Below are positions 10,906 through 21,475 of a stretch of DNA of 64,000 bases, in pieces; positions within the stretch are counted from its first letter, which is position 1, and the number at the start of each line of letters is the position of its first letter. The DNA is taken from NCBI RefSeq assembly GCF_019393635.1, contig NC_057861.1:741510732-741574731 (forward strand), read 5' to 3'. The position numbers and the translations under genes are program-made. The stretch comes from Dromiciops gliroides. Lineage: Eukaryota > Chordata > Mammalia > Microbiotheria > Microbiotheriidae. The notes beneath the pieces are model-generated. The model ran no database searches, was not told the origin of the DNA, and saw only the letters and a list, made by a program, of their open reading frames with translations.

Positions 10906-11334
10906 TTGTCCTGGGAAGGGGGCCGAAGTCCCTGCTCTCTCACTCTAGTGCGACCCTTCAGAGGGTGGAAATTACTGTAAGGTGACAGGTAGTCTTGCCT
11001 CTGCCTTGTAAAATGCAATCTGCTGGTGCAGGGACATTCCTTCTGCTGGCTCATCAATAATTGAGCTCTGCTGGGCCCTGATTGGAAGCAGAGAGACCCC
11101 AGTGTTTAGCAGCCGAGTGCAGCGCTGCAAGAAGGCATGAGGGCGCTTAGGGACGACTCGGTCCTGGCACAGTCTGTCCCCTCACCTAGAGCTCCCTCCC
11201 TTCTCCCCCTCTCCCCCACCCCAGGTTTCTCTGCTTCCTTCAAAGCTCAGCACAAGCATCTCTCTCCAGAGGCTTTTCCTGGCCATTGCCCAACAGCTAG
11301 TGTCCCCCTCCCTCAACTCCTGCGGAGTTATTTG
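10906..11334. other. Intergenic, no gene recognised
   Basis: GC-moderate unique sequence. Nothing supported. Confidence 0.35.
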
Positions 11335-11460
11335 GCTATAATTTATATATATATTTATATATTATGTGTATATGTGTATATATAATTTATATATGTATGT
11401 ATAGATCTGGATCTGGATATAGATCTGGAAATAGATATAGATATAGATAGTCTATAAGCA
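11335..11460. repeat. TA / GATCTG / GATA-type simple repeat
   Basis: Runs of tatatat, then atctggatctggatatagat and gatatagatatagatag. Confidence 0.9.
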
Positions 11461-11482
11461 CTTGTTTATCTGGGCTCATATT

Positions 11483-11600
11483 GTTTCCTTCATAGGATAT
11501 TAGCTCCTTTGAGCATTTGCTTCGCTTCTGTCTTTGTCTCTCCAGAGCCCTGCACATGGTAGAGACTTAATAAATGCTCGTTGATTGATTTTATATTCAT
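11483..11600 (+). mobile_element. L2-like LINE 3' end fragment
   Basis: ggatattagctcctttgagc, ccctgcacatggtagagac and ttaataaatgctcgttgatt. Confidence 0.7.
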
Positions 11601-11611
11601 ATTATATAGTG

Positions 11612-12188
11612 TGTTGTTTAAAATCTAAATGTGGGTTCTAATCTGTCCCCCCCCCCCAGTTTTAGGGGTAAACTGGCTAAAATCACTGACAAATTCACCA
11701 AGAGTTTAGGCTTTTAAGGGTTTATTAAAAGATATAAAATAGTGAATAGAGAGAACGATTGAGAACAGATTCCTTATAGCATGGAAATCCTAGCTTTTCT
11801 AACAGCCCACATGAAGTCCTGCCACCAAGACGTTGTCTCGAACCAAAAAAGCCGGCTCCAGTGCTCCAGCCTCCGCTTCCCACTTCCTGTCCTCTTCCCT
11901 GAAATGGGAGGTTCTTCAAGTTGATTGGTCGAGAGTGGTCTCCTGTTCATGTCGCAGTCCATGGCCTTTGAGAAGAGTCTACTCAAGGTTGGCCACATGT
12001 GATCTCAGTTTAATCAACCTTAACTAGGTTCAACTTCTGAGAACAACACCCTACTCAGGGCCAGCCAGGTAGATTTAACCATCCCAAGTAGGTACTTTGT
12101 CTCTCAGTCTCACCCAATTCACTCAATTCCAAATCAAACTTCAGGTGGGGGCTCCTGGGTGTCTGCCAAGTCCCATTATTTTATCACA
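11612..12188 (-). mobile_element. Solo-LTR candidate (endogenous retrovirus)
   Basis: 577 bp with TG...CA ends, flanked by a perfect 6-bp direct repeat atagtg (11606-11611 and 12189-12194). Read on the minus strand, it has a CCAAT box (gaccaatcaac, around 11923) and an AATAAA signal (complement of tttatt near 11720) about 110 bp before the 3' end, as expected for U3-R-U5 order. No retroviral coding sequence adjoins it. The C-run at 11648-11659 is a homopolymer inside it. Confidence 0.6.
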
Positions 12189-12194
12189 ATAGTG

Positions 12195-12460
12195 AGATAT
12201 TAAAAAATATAAATATAAAATATATATTAGAGTTATAGAACATATAAATATATGTTACTGTATTTACACATGATAGATAGGTTTAATACACGTTTGTCTA
12301 TAGTAGTATATGTGTATATATGTATATAATTGATATTTTATACAATAAATTCATTATACATTATATACACATGAAATCCATACAATTATAATGTTACATA
12401 TTATATAAATGTATATTTACAGCACTGTATAATATATGTATGTATTGTGTATATACGTGA
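12195..12460. repeat. AT-rich low-complexity sequence
   Basis: Dense tata/atat and tacata words. No gene. Confidence 0.85.
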
Positions 12461-12461
12461 A

Positions 12462-12716
12462 GCTACTAGGTGGCGTAGCGGATAGAACTCTAGGCATGGA
12501 ATCCAGAAGACCTGAGTACAAATCCAGAAATACCTGAGTTAAAATCCATCCTCAGAGACTTCTTAGCTGTGTGACTTTGGGCAAATCACTTAACCTCTGT
12601 TTGCCACTGGAGAAGGAAATGGGGAACCACTCCTGTATCTTTGCCAAGAAAACCCCATGGACAGAGTTCCACAGAGTCACAAAGACTCAGACACAACTGA
12701 AATGACTGAACAACAA
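12462..12716 (+). mobile_element. Mar1-type SINE with RTE/Bov-B-like tail
   Basis: Head gctactaggtggcgtagcgg, CORE, then gagaaggaaatggggaacca, ccaagaaaaccccatggac and gactcagacacaactgaaat. Part of the head region (gacctgagtacaaatccag / tacctgagttaaaatccat) is duplicated. Confidence 0.88.
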
Positions 12717-12885
12717 TGTATATGTATATATACACATGTGCATGTGAACATATATACACATATATGTATATACACATGCACACATTTATTGTATATGTAT
12801 GTTTATACACATATATACCTATAATATACCTATACCTATACCTATACCTATAATATACCTATACCTATACCTATACCTATACATG
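12717..12885. repeat. TA/TG and (ATACCT)n microsatellite
   Basis: tatatgtatatatacacatg words, then (ATACCT)n hexamers at about 12825-12883. It starts at the SINE tail, a usual seed for microsatellites. Confidence 0.92.
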
Positions 12886-13010
12886 TCTCCTCCAATAGAA
12901 TGGCAGCTTCTTGAACACAGGGGCTGCTTTATTTATGTTTTTGTATCCCAGCACACTGCTTGGCACACAGTAAGCATTTAATACGTGCTCTTGTTTGATC
13001 GATTATTGGT
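12886..13010 (+). mobile_element. L2-like LINE 3' end fragment
   Basis: aatggcagcttcttgaacac, atcccagcacactgcttggc and acagtaagcatttaatacg. Confidence 0.7.
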
Positions 13011-13129
13011 TGTCCATCTCCTCCGCCATAAAGTAGGAAGAGTATGACATCACAAATGGATCTCAGAGTGGGGTCAGGGGACCGGGATGCCCAGAGTCAA
13101 GGTAGAAGGCACTGCTCCTAGGAAGCCTG

Positions 13130-13420
13130 GGACAGTAAGAGAACGGAGGATGCTGGGCAGAGATCAAGGCAGTTAGATTCTAATCCCGCTCTTGTCAATG
13201 ACTTCCCCAGTGGCCTCAAACAAGTCATTTCCCTTCTGCCCCCTGTTTTCTCACCTATAAGAGGAGAGACTGGTTTCCTTTGAGCTCTAGGGTCGCTTCC
13301 AGCTCCAGAGTCACAGTGTCTGATTCCTGACCTTCCCAGCTCAGAGGGCTGCTGTGAGAATTAAATGACAGCATATGCCAAAGTGTTTTGAAAGCTATTA
13401 AAAAAAAATGCTTCACCCAG
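13130..13420 (+). mobile_element. MIR-like SINE, diverged
   Basis: Contains ttagattctaatcccgctct, aaacaagtcatttcccttc and the tail gggtcgcttccagctccag. Confidence 0.6.
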
Positions 13421-14132
13421 GGGAGGTGTGAGGAGTGTCAGTGTTCCATTGGAAATAAAGAGGAAGCTTAGCTGCTCCAGATGGAGATGCCTGGGGCCCT
13501 GGGCTCCGCTGACCTGGCCTGGCCTGGGCTGGTGACTTGCTTAGTTAAGAAGTATCCTGGCTCCTTGGCCACAGCAAAGGACAATTTCTGCCTGGAGAAA
13601 AGCCCAGTGTGCAGAATATGCTTTTCCCAGACCCTGGAGGTAGCTGAAGCTACCCCATTCCCCTTCACTTGGAATAGAGGTCCTTCCCTCAGGACATGCG
13701 GGCTTGGCCCCTCCCACCTTTCTGGGGCGCTTCCTGCAAGCAGCCCTGGGGTTATTTGCATAACCCTGCCCAGATGCTCTGCAAGGTGGAGGGGAGGGAG
13801 GAATAAAGAGAACACTAAGGCTCTATAATCTTCCTGGCCAGGCGACTCACCCAGGTGCATGTTTCTGCTGAGAACCTGACAATAAAACAGCCACCCTCCT
13901 TCATGCTACACCTACTATAGGAAACCTTTCCTGTTCCTTGCCCTCCATTATTAAATATTTCCCAGTTATATTTAATCTGGCCTGGGCCTCCCTCAGGAGT
14001 GTTGTGGGCCACATGCCTTTTAAGGCTCTGAGTTTGATGTCTCTGCATTAAGCACTTCTCTAAAACTATAAATTGTAAAGAAAGTGTGAACCTGAGGAAG
14101 GGTAGAGTTTTGCCTTTATATCCCTGGTTGTG
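13421..14132. other. Unique segment with an octamer-type hairpin
   Basis: No repeat or gene recognised at 13460-13900. It holds GGGTTAT-TTGC-ATAACCC at 13749-13766, which contains the octamer ATTTGCAT. Open frames of 115-130 codons on both strands have no recognisable domain. Confidence 0.35.
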
Positions 14133-15367
14133 GGCACCCAGTTGGTGCTTAATAAATGTTTGTTCATTGATTGGGAAAGGGGCACCCAGTTGGTATATAA
14201 TAAATGCTTGTTCATTGATTGGGAAAGGGGCACCCAGTTGGTATATAATAAATGCTTGTTCATTGATTGGGAAAGGGGCACCCAGTTGGTATATAATAAA
14301 TGTTTGTTCATTGATTGGGAAGGGCACCCAGTTGGTATATAATAAATGTTTGTTCATTGATTGGGAAGGGCACCCAGTTGGTATAGAATAAATGTTTGTT
14401 CATTGATTGGGAAGGGCACCCAGTTGGTATAGAATAAATGTTTGTTCATTGATTGGGAAGGGCACCCAGTTGGTATAGAATAAATGTTTGTTCATTGATT
14501 GGGAAGGGCACCCAGTTGGTATAGAATAAATGTTTGTTCATTGATTGGGAAGGGCACCCAGTTGGTATAGAATAAATGTTTGTTCATTGATTGGGAAGGG
14601 CACCCAGTTGGTATAGAATAAATGTTTGTTCATTGATTGGGAAGGGCACCCAGTTGGTATATAATAAATGCTTGTTCATTGATTGGGAAGGGCACCCAGT
14701 TGGTATATAATAAATGCTTGTTCATTGATTGGGAAAGGGGCACCCAGTTGGTATATAATAAATGCTTGTTCATTGATTGGGAAGGGCACCCAGTTGGTAT
14801 ATAATAAATGCTTGTTCATTGATTGGGAAAGGGGCACCCAGTTGGTATATAATAAATGTTTGTTCATTGATTGGGAAAGGGGCACCCAGTTGGTATATAA
14901 TAAATGTTTGTTCATTGATTGGGAAGGGCACCCAGTTGGTATATAATAAATGTTTGTTCATTGATTGGGAAGGGCACCCAGTTGGTATATAATAAATGCT
15001 TGTTCATTGATTGGGAAGGGCACCCAGTTGGTATATAATAAATGCTTGTTCATTGATTGGGAAGGGCACCCAGTTGGTATATAATAAATGTTTGTTCATT
15101 GATTGGGAAGGGCACCCAGTTGGTATATAATAAATGCTTGTTCATTGATTGGGAAAGGGGCACCCAGTTGGTATATAATAAATGTTTGTTCATTGATTGG
15201 GAAGGGCACCCAGTTGGTATATAATAAATGCTTGTTCATTGATTGGGAAGGGCACCCAGTTGGTATATAATAAATGCTTGTTCATTGATTGGGAAGGGCA
15301 CCCAGTTGGTATATAATAAATGCTTGTTCATTGATTGGGAAGGGCACCCAGTTGACGCTTAATCACC
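14133..15367 (+). repeat. 46-bp minisatellite, 26 units, grown from a SINE/LINE tail
   Basis: cacccagttgg recurs 27 times from 14135 to 15345. 19 intervals are 46 bp and 7 are 48 bp (AAGGGG for AGGG), totalling 1210 bp. The first unit (ggtgcttaataaatgtttg) reads like the terminal sequence of a MIR/L2-type element, which suggests the array grew from one such tail. Each unit carries AATAAATG, TGTTTGTT or TGCTTGTT, and ATTGATTGGG. Six neighbouring units (14371-14646) share TATAGAATAAA in place of TATATAATAAA. The repeating Asn/Lys/Tyr open frames on both strands are artefacts. Confidence 0.97.
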
Positions 15368-15592
15368 ATGGGACTTCAGAACCAAGTCAGTATGTCTAAT
15401 CTTCACTGTACCAACAAAGCTGACTCTGGGCTCCCAGTCCTGGGGAGGAGCCACATTGGACACTTAACCACTATGATTCTGTGATGACTTGACCTCTTTA
15501 GATTGGGTTTGCTAGGCTTTTATTTGGTAAAATCAAAAGTGCTCTGCCTTCCTTCCCCAAACTCGCTCCACCATTTTGCTTTCTTTCTTTCT

Positions 15593-15713
15593 TTTTTTTT
15601 TGTTTTATTTTGTTTTGGTGAGGTAATTGGGGTTAAGTGACTTGCCCAGGGTCACACAGCCAATAAGTGTTAAGAGTCTGAGGCTGGATTTCAACTCAGG
15701 TCCTCCTGACTCC
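15593..15713 (-). mobile_element. CORE-SINE, head missing
   Basis: T-rich end, gtgaggtaattggggttaag, CORE and ctcaggtcctcctgactcca. The tRNA-like head is absent. Confidence 0.85.
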
Positions 15714-15852
15714 AGTTTTCTTTCATTTTTAAACAAAAACACCCTTTTCAGAAACTGAACAAGTATTGGCAAGTGTTCTTGGAAATTTACTTTTAAACAA
15801 CCTTACAATTTGTCAAACAGTACGAGTCTGGGAGGCAGAAGACCTGACTTCT

Positions 15853-16004
15853 TTTTTTTTTTTTTTTTAGTGAGGCAACTGGGGTTAAGTGACTTGCCCA
15901 GGGTCACATAGCTAGTAAGTGTTAAGTGTCTGAGGCCAGATTTGAACTCAGGTACTCCTGACTCCAGGGCCGGTGCTCTATCCACCTCGACACCTAGCTG
16001 ACCC
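15853..16004 (-). mobile_element. tRNA-derived CORE-SINE (WALLSI/WSINE-like)
   Basis: Complete minus copy with T run. Target duplication aagacctgacttct on both sides (about 15838-15852 and 16005-16018). Confidence 0.9.
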
Positions 16005-16018
16005 AAGACCTGACTTCT

Positions 16019-16158
16019 AAGGCCAGCTCAGGCACTAAACCAGCTACTTAACCTTGGGCAAGTGACTTCCCCTCCATGAGTTGCAGTTTCCTCATTTGCC
16101 TGATGAGGGAGTTAAACTCAGTCTTTAAATTCCCTCCAAGTTCTAATATCTTGGGACT
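16019..16158 (+). mobile_element. MIR-like SINE, interrupted by the SINE at 15853
   Basis: ggccagctcaggcactaaac, accttgggcaagtgacttcc, gttgcagtttcctcatttgc. Its 5' part (ggaggcagaagacctgac) precedes the younger SINE, so the MIR copy is split. Confidence 0.7.
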
Positions 16159-16339
16159 TTAAGACTTTGCTACTCTGTGCTGTGGAAAATAAGAAATGTC
16201 TGAGAAATCAGCCCTGCCCTCAAAGAGCTTCCAATCCTTCTGTCCCACCCTACACCCACCACTGTATCCTAGTGCTATCTCCCTTTTTAAGATTCCCCTG
16301 ACAAACTTATGTTGGGGTTTTTGATACATTTTTAATTGA

Positions 16340-17262
16340 ATTTTTATTTTTAAATATATCACTATAAATGATCAAAGGATATATCAATAGTCATATGAAA
16401 AAATGCTCTAAATCACTAATAATGAGAGAAATGCAAATTCAAACTACTTTGAGGTACCACCTCACACCTATCAGATAAGCTTACATGACAGAAAAAAAAA
16501 AATGACACATACTGGAAGGGATATGAGAAAATAGAAACACTAATGCATTGTTGTTGGTGGTGTAAACTGGTCCAACCATTCTGGGGAACAATTTGAAACT
16601 ATGCCCAAAAGGCTATAAAACTGTACATACCCTTGGACCTAGCAATAACACTACTAGTTCTGTATCCCAAAGAAATCAAAGAATAGAGAAAGGTACCTAT
16701 TTGTACAAAAATATTTATAGCAGCTCTTTTTATGGTGGCAAAGAATTGGAAACCAAGGGGATGTCCATCAACTGGGGAATGGCTGAACAAGTTGTGGTAT
16801 ATGGTTGTGATGGGGTACTATTGTGCTATAAGAAATGATGAGCAGGATGTTTCAGAAAAACCTGGGAAGATTTATATGAACTGATGTAAGGTGAAGTCAG
16901 CAGAGCCAGGAGAACATGGTACACAGTAGCAACAATACAATGATCAATTGTGAATGATTTAGCTATTCTCAGGAATACAATGATCCAAGCCAATTCTAAA
17001 GAACTCATGATGGGAAATGTTACCCACCTCCAGAGAGAGAACTGATAAACTCTGAGTGCAAAACAAAACATATTTTTTTAAACTTAATTTTTCTTGCTTT
17101 TTTTTGGCAACATGGCTAATGTAGAAATGTTTTGCATGATTCTGTATAACTCCACATGTATAAACGTATTTCATTTATTGCCTCAATGAATGAGGAAGGG
17201 GCTACAGGGAGGGAGAGAATTGGGAACTCAAAATCTTTAAAAATGAATGTTACAAAATAAAA
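16340..17262 (+). mobile_element. L1 LINE, 3' end of ORF2 and 3'UTR
   Basis: About 920 bp. It opens with the sense strand of the L1 ORF2 C-terminal region (atgaaaaaatgctctaaatc, gagagaaatgcaaattcaaa), then ggtgtaaactggtccaacc and a frame reading AKNWKPRGCPSTGEWLNKLWY. Several stops and frame changes show it is dead and 5' truncated. It ends in an AAAATAAAAG-type 3' terminus near 17262. Confidence 0.88.
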
Positions 17263-17339
17263 GACACTTTCACGAATAAGCTTTATGGCCTTATTCAACT
17301 TACATACGTTTCACAAAAACTAATTTCTCATCTATTAAT

Positions 17340-17485
17340 TTATAAGGTGAGTGAAAAACAGCATGGCAAATCTGGAGCCAGAGGATAGGATTTGAATTCT
17401 CCTTCATGATTCACTACCTATGTGACCTCAGGCAAGTTATCTAACCTCCCTGGGCCTCAATTTCATCGAGGGGATTGGATTAAAT
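17340..17485 (+). mobile_element. MIR-like SINE, 5' part (split by a hAT element)
   Basis: Ends ggggattggatt before the DNA transposon. The missing part (ttagatgatctctaaggtac) resumes at about 18229-18285. Confidence 0.65.
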
Positions 17486-17789
17486 CAGTAGTTCTCAAAG
17501 TGGGATCCACAGAACGCTGGGGGTCTTCAATCCCCTCCTAGGGTCCTCAAGGTCAAAACTATTCTCATAATATCCTTAGAAAGTTATTTGCCCATTTAGA
17601 TACTGCTCCCTTTTCCAGTTACATATCTTGTATGAGTCTGGGTTTTCTTCACATACTTCAACCAAAATAACAGCACAACAGATTGAATCCAGCTGTCTTC
17701 TATTAAGCAAGATATGAAAGAGATTTTTTTTTTAATGTGTAAAACGATGCCACCAATTTTTTTGTTAGTTTTGGAAAATATAGGGTTTT

Positions 17790-17920
17790 CTAAATTTTAA
17801 AGGGTTTATATATGTTTATATACATGAATGAATGAACATTTTAATATATAAAATTATGTTATGTATATTATGTTATATATTATATGTATATATGTACATA
17901 CATATGAATATATATAATGA
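17790..17920. repeat. TA/TATG-rich simple repeat
   Basis: tatatatgtttatatac and ttatatattatatgtata words. Confidence 0.85.
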
Positions 17921-17933
17921 ATTTGTTATTATT

Positions 17934-18081
17934 TTCTTTTTTTTTTGCTGGACAACGAGGGTTAAGTGACTTGCCCAGGGTCACACAGCTAGTAAGTGTC
18001 AAGTGTCTGAGGCCATATTTGAACTCAGGTACTCCTGAATCCAAGGCTGGTGCTCTGTGTACTGCGCCACCTAGCTGCCCC
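17934..18081 (-). mobile_element. CORE-SINE nested in the hAT relic
   Basis: Complete minus copy. Target duplication tgttattatttt on both sides (about 17922-17933 and 18082-18093). Confidence 0.9.
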
Positions 18082-18289
18082 TGTTATTATTTTAAATGAA
18101 TAAATATCTTACGTTTTTATCAGTTTTAATTTTTAACAGGGTAAAAACCCATAGATATAAACCACAAAAACAAAAATTTTTTAAGTGTCAAGGGATCCTT
18201 AGACCAAAAGATTTGAAAACCATCCAATTAGATGATCTCTAAGGTACTTTCCAGGTCTGAAACCCAGTGAGTCTATTATTCCTCCTTCC

Positions 18290-18574
18290 TGTTTCTCTGC
18301 TGGTTGATTCTTTCTCCTTTATCAAAATCAACAGAAATCCCAGGGAAATTCCATCAGGGAAATAAGCCCTCCCTACTCCCCCTCCTCCCTCCTCACTAGC
18401 CTCAACGGCTCAGTCTCTGACTCTGTGACTTTGTTGCCCTTTACCCATCCAGACAGTGGATAAAGGTGAGATGCTTTCCACATGTGGCATCCTGGTGCTG
18501 TGGCCTGGAAGGCCAAGGAGAGAAAGGATGACTGGGGTGGACAGCATTACTTAAAGCTTGAGCAAGAGGAAAAG
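18290..18574. other. No gene recognised
   Basis: Short unique stretch without supported features. Confidence 0.3.
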
Positions 18575-18800
18575 AGAATACACAAACCCAAATAAATACA
18601 CACCCACATACAAATATACCTCAATTTACAAGTTCAGAAACAAGCCATACACAGAAATATACAAACACACACATACACAAACATAAACATTATAAACATT
18701 CACAGAAACACACCAACACAAACTCACACATTCACAAACACAGGCATACATGCAAATAACCCCCCCCCCCCACACACACACACACACCTTGCTATGGCCA
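18575..18800 (+). repeat. CA-rich degenerate microsatellite
   Basis: Words such as acacacatacacaaacataa over about 200 bp, ending in a C-run and (CA)n at 18762-18787. Confidence 0.9.
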
Positions 18801-18814
18801 GCCTCAGGTGTTTG

Positions 18815-19015
18815 TAATTAGGACTCCCGAATCCGGCAGCCCCAGCCCCCACCCCCACCCCACCACAGAGCGCCCAGGGGCCCCCACGCGGAGGCGCTCC
18901 TTTATTGAACAGAGCCTCTTATTACCGGCAGCTAAACAAACTAATAGGAAGATTATTTCCCCAGAGTGGGACTGTTTCTGATTTAGAAAGTCTCATTCCA
19001 AGTGAAATTCACAGA
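18815..19015. other. Repeat-free segment, possible conserved non-coding DNA
   Basis: Starts tgtaattaggactcccgaat and contains cctcttattaccggcagcta and aacaaactaataggaagatt. No repeats and no frame. Homeodomain-like TAAT cores are present. Regulatory role is inferred only. Confidence 0.3.
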
Positions 19016-19493
19016 GCAGCTGAAATTGACTTCTTCCATACCTGATTTTTTTTTTAAGCCCCAGGAGCGGCGGCTGCGCATAGGTGCCCTCCGACATCTC
19101 TGCCTGGGCTCCCGTGCATTCGCATGTGATGGGCCCTTGTGGGCACGGACATTGGCTCCCATCTGTGCCTTCCTTATTTCACTCTTCCGGGTCCTTCTAG
19201 AGACCAAAGGCTGGGCCCAATCCATGAACATGATGTCAGTGAGATGGGACAGTCCCACCTGTAAATCAAGAGCAGTGGGATGCAATCATCGGCTGCCTTG
19301 AGGCCCACAGAGTGCCCAGCATAGAGAGGGCATGGCCCCAGTGTACTCCAGCCTCGGAGAGGCCACATCCGGTCTTCTCCAAGGACCACAGTTTAGAAAA
19401 GAGAAGACTGTGGGGAAGGGGGGCTGGGAAGTATCAAAGCTATCTTCAGGGCTGGAAAATGGAAACTGAAATTATTATAATAGATGACATTTC
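19016..19493. other. No gene recognised
   Basis: Two overlapping frames of about 100 codons (19002-19301 + and 18983-19285 -) have no recognisable domain or splice context. Confidence 0.35.
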
Positions 19494-19640
19494 GGGACAG
19501 CTAGGAGGCGCTGTGGTAGAGCACAGGCCCTGGATTCAGGAGGACCTGAGTTCAAATCCAGCCTCAGACCCTTGACACTAGCTGTGTGACCCTGGGCAAG
19601 TCACTTAACCCCAATTGCCTCGCCCCCCCCAAAAAAAATA
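19494..19640 (+). mobile_element. CORE-SINE (WALLSI/WSINE-like), diverged tail
   Basis: Head gacagctaggaggcgctgtg, B-box gagttcaaatcc, CORE, then a C-run and A-run tail. Confidence 0.85.
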
Positions 19641-19642
19641 AT

Positions 19643-19965
19643 AGCTAACATTTATATGTGCCAGACACTGTTAAATGCTTTACTAATATGATTTTATCCC
19701 CACAGCCACATGGGGAGGTGGGTGTTGTTATTACCCCCATTTCACAGATGAAAAAACTAAGCCAGAGCTTAAGTGACTTAATACTAATAGTACTCACAGC
19801 TAACACTCATGTGGTGGTTACTATATGCCAGGTTTTGTGCTGAGTGCTTTACAATTATCATCTCCGTTTTATTGATGAAGAAACTGAGGCAAAATAACTT
19901 GCCTCAGGTCACGTGTCCAAGGCTGGGTTTGATTCCTGGCCCAGTGCTCTTTCCACCTAGCAAGC
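19643..19965 (-). mobile_element. Two MIR/THER1-like SINE pieces in tandem
   Basis: Minus orientation: first tttatatgtgccagacactg with ttcacagatgaaaaaactaa; then ctatatgccaggttttgtgc with ttattgatgaagaaactgag. Confidence 0.75.
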
Positions 19966-20584
19966 TCAATAGCAATCACTGGCATTTTTTCCTTCTTGAC
20001 TTTGGAAAACAGAGCTGGGAAAAGAGGAGTTAAATACGGAAAAGGACGTTGGATAGGTGACTCACAGGCTTTTGGGCCAGTGAAGGAGGCTCCAGTTTGA
20101 ATTTGTGGAGGAGACATCCGGCAAAAGTGGACCGCTAGCTCTGTAGAGCCAGTGCCTGCATAGAGTTGGCACTTACGAGCTCATTGACTGGTAAGGCAGA
20201 TGAGTGGCACAGAGGGTTGTCTCATAAAGAGATGGACAGGATTGGCAGGTGTGGCCGATCGTAAACAAGTTTTAACTTTTGAAATGTTATAATTGGCTGT
20301 AAAAAGAGATTTAACTGGGTCCTTAGGGTGGAGGCTGGAACAACCACAAGTAGTTTCAAGAAACTACACTGAAAACCTCAACCTTTAAGCAGAGGAGGGG
20401 GAGTGATTCAGCACCTAGCCCCCCAACAGGGCTGATCTCCCTCCAGGAGGAGGGAACAGGAATCAAAGAGCACCCCCATCCCCACTTCGCATGGTTAAGG
20501 ACAATGAGAGGAGGGGTCCTAAATAAAGCAGAAGCTGAGGTGGAAGAAGGGAAGGTAACCTTTGTTAGGATGATGTAAATGTGA

Positions 20585-20730
20585 AACACCATATCAATTC
20601 TAGATTTTCAACTGGAAGAGACCTTTGTTTTATAGATGAGGTCTAGGGAAATGACCCATCATCCAAAGCCACGGAGGGGGTGGGATTTGAACCTGTCAGC
20701 GGAAGGCCCAGTGCTCTTCTGTGCACAGTG
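20585..20730 (-). mobile_element. MIR-like SINE fragment
   Basis: ttttatagatgaggtctagg, tgggatttgaacctgtcag and ggcccagtgctcttctgtgc. Confidence 0.65.
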
Positions 20731-20789
20731 AAAATGTTATGGGGAAATAGGAGGGGATTTGGGATAGCGGTCCTTAGGAATTCCTCTTT

Positions 20790-20931
20790 ATTTATTTATT
20801 TTTGTACAGGGCAATGAGGCTTAAGTGACTTGCCCAGGGTCACCCAGCTAATGCGTCTGAGGTCATATTTGAACTCAGGTCCTCTTGAATCCAGGACTGG
20901 TGTGTTACCCACTGCCCCACCTAGCTGCCCC
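20790..20931 (-). mobile_element. CORE-SINE (WALLSI/WSINE-like)
   Basis: Complete minus copy with a small CORE deletion. Target duplication aggaattcctcttta flanks it (about 20775-20789 and 20935-20949). Confidence 0.88.
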
Positions 20932-20954
20932 CTAAGGAATTCCTCTTTAAAGAA

Positions 20955-21470
20955 TGACACCCTCTTGCACATAAATCCATTAGAATAAGATAATAGTTTA
21001 TTTAGGGTGCTAGGAAAAGGAAACCAAGAGAGGAATCCTTGGACTTCTCCTGGGGAGAAGGCATAGCACAGAGGCGTGGCTCTGAGATACCAATCTCCTC
21101 GAGCAGGAGACAGGTAGATACTTTAATAGAGGATTGGTGGGGGGTGATCATCTGACTGTGGAAAGTTCCCTTATTGGGGGAGGCCCATCCCCCACTGGTG
21201 GTGGCTGGGGGAGTTGGGTGAGGGGTGGCTTTGGATCTCTCGAGCCATCTCTCTCCTCCTCCCGCCACAAAGGCAGCAGCCACACCTAATCTTATCTCTT
21301 GAGGGGTGGGGGAGAATGGAATGAAGGGGGGCGGGGGTCCTGGAGCTAGCTCAAACCTGATCCGATGTCACTTATCTCTTTAGGTGTGTCTGTCCTTCGG
21401 TTTAGTTTCTCAAGGAGAAAGTTCTTTGATGTACCCCAGAGAACTTCTGGGGTATGCTAGGCCCATAACA
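20955..21470 (-). mobile_element. LTR-like segment (possible solo LTR)
   Basis: TG...CA ends on both strands (TGACACCC ... CCCATAACA). Read on the minus strand, it begins TGTTATGGGCC and has AATAAA near the 3' end (complement of tttatt at 20998). A hairpin taccccag...ctggggta lies near its minus-strand start. No clean target duplication, so weaker than the LTR at 11612. Confidence 0.4.
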
Positions 21471-21475
21471 GAAAA

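Larger units (their letters stand above)
17486..18224 (+). mobile_element. hAT-type DNA transposon relic (Charlie-like)
   Basis: Starts CAGTAGTTCTCAAAGTGG and ends AGATTTGAAAACCATC, diverged inverted ends of the CAGTGGTTCTCAAA type. Inside are acaacagattgaatccagc, tgtcttctattaagcaagat and gtgtaaaacgatgccacca. Flanks gattaaat/aattagat resemble a decayed 8-bp target duplication. It is interrupted by TA repeats (17790-17920) and a SINE. Confidence 0.65.

Noticed and set aside
13749..13766. Octamer-containing hairpin as a defined transcription factor site
   Set aside because: An isolated 18-bp motif is too likely by chance in 64 kb. Kept only as a remark.
13815..14992. Repeating Asn/Tyr/Leu/Gly open frames on both strands
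   Set aside because: Created by the 46-bp minisatellite. 46 is not a multiple of three, so the frames rotate through three readings of one non-coding unit.
14133..15367. CRISPR-like array appearance
   Set aside because: Units are contiguous with no unique spacers, and the DNA is mammalian.
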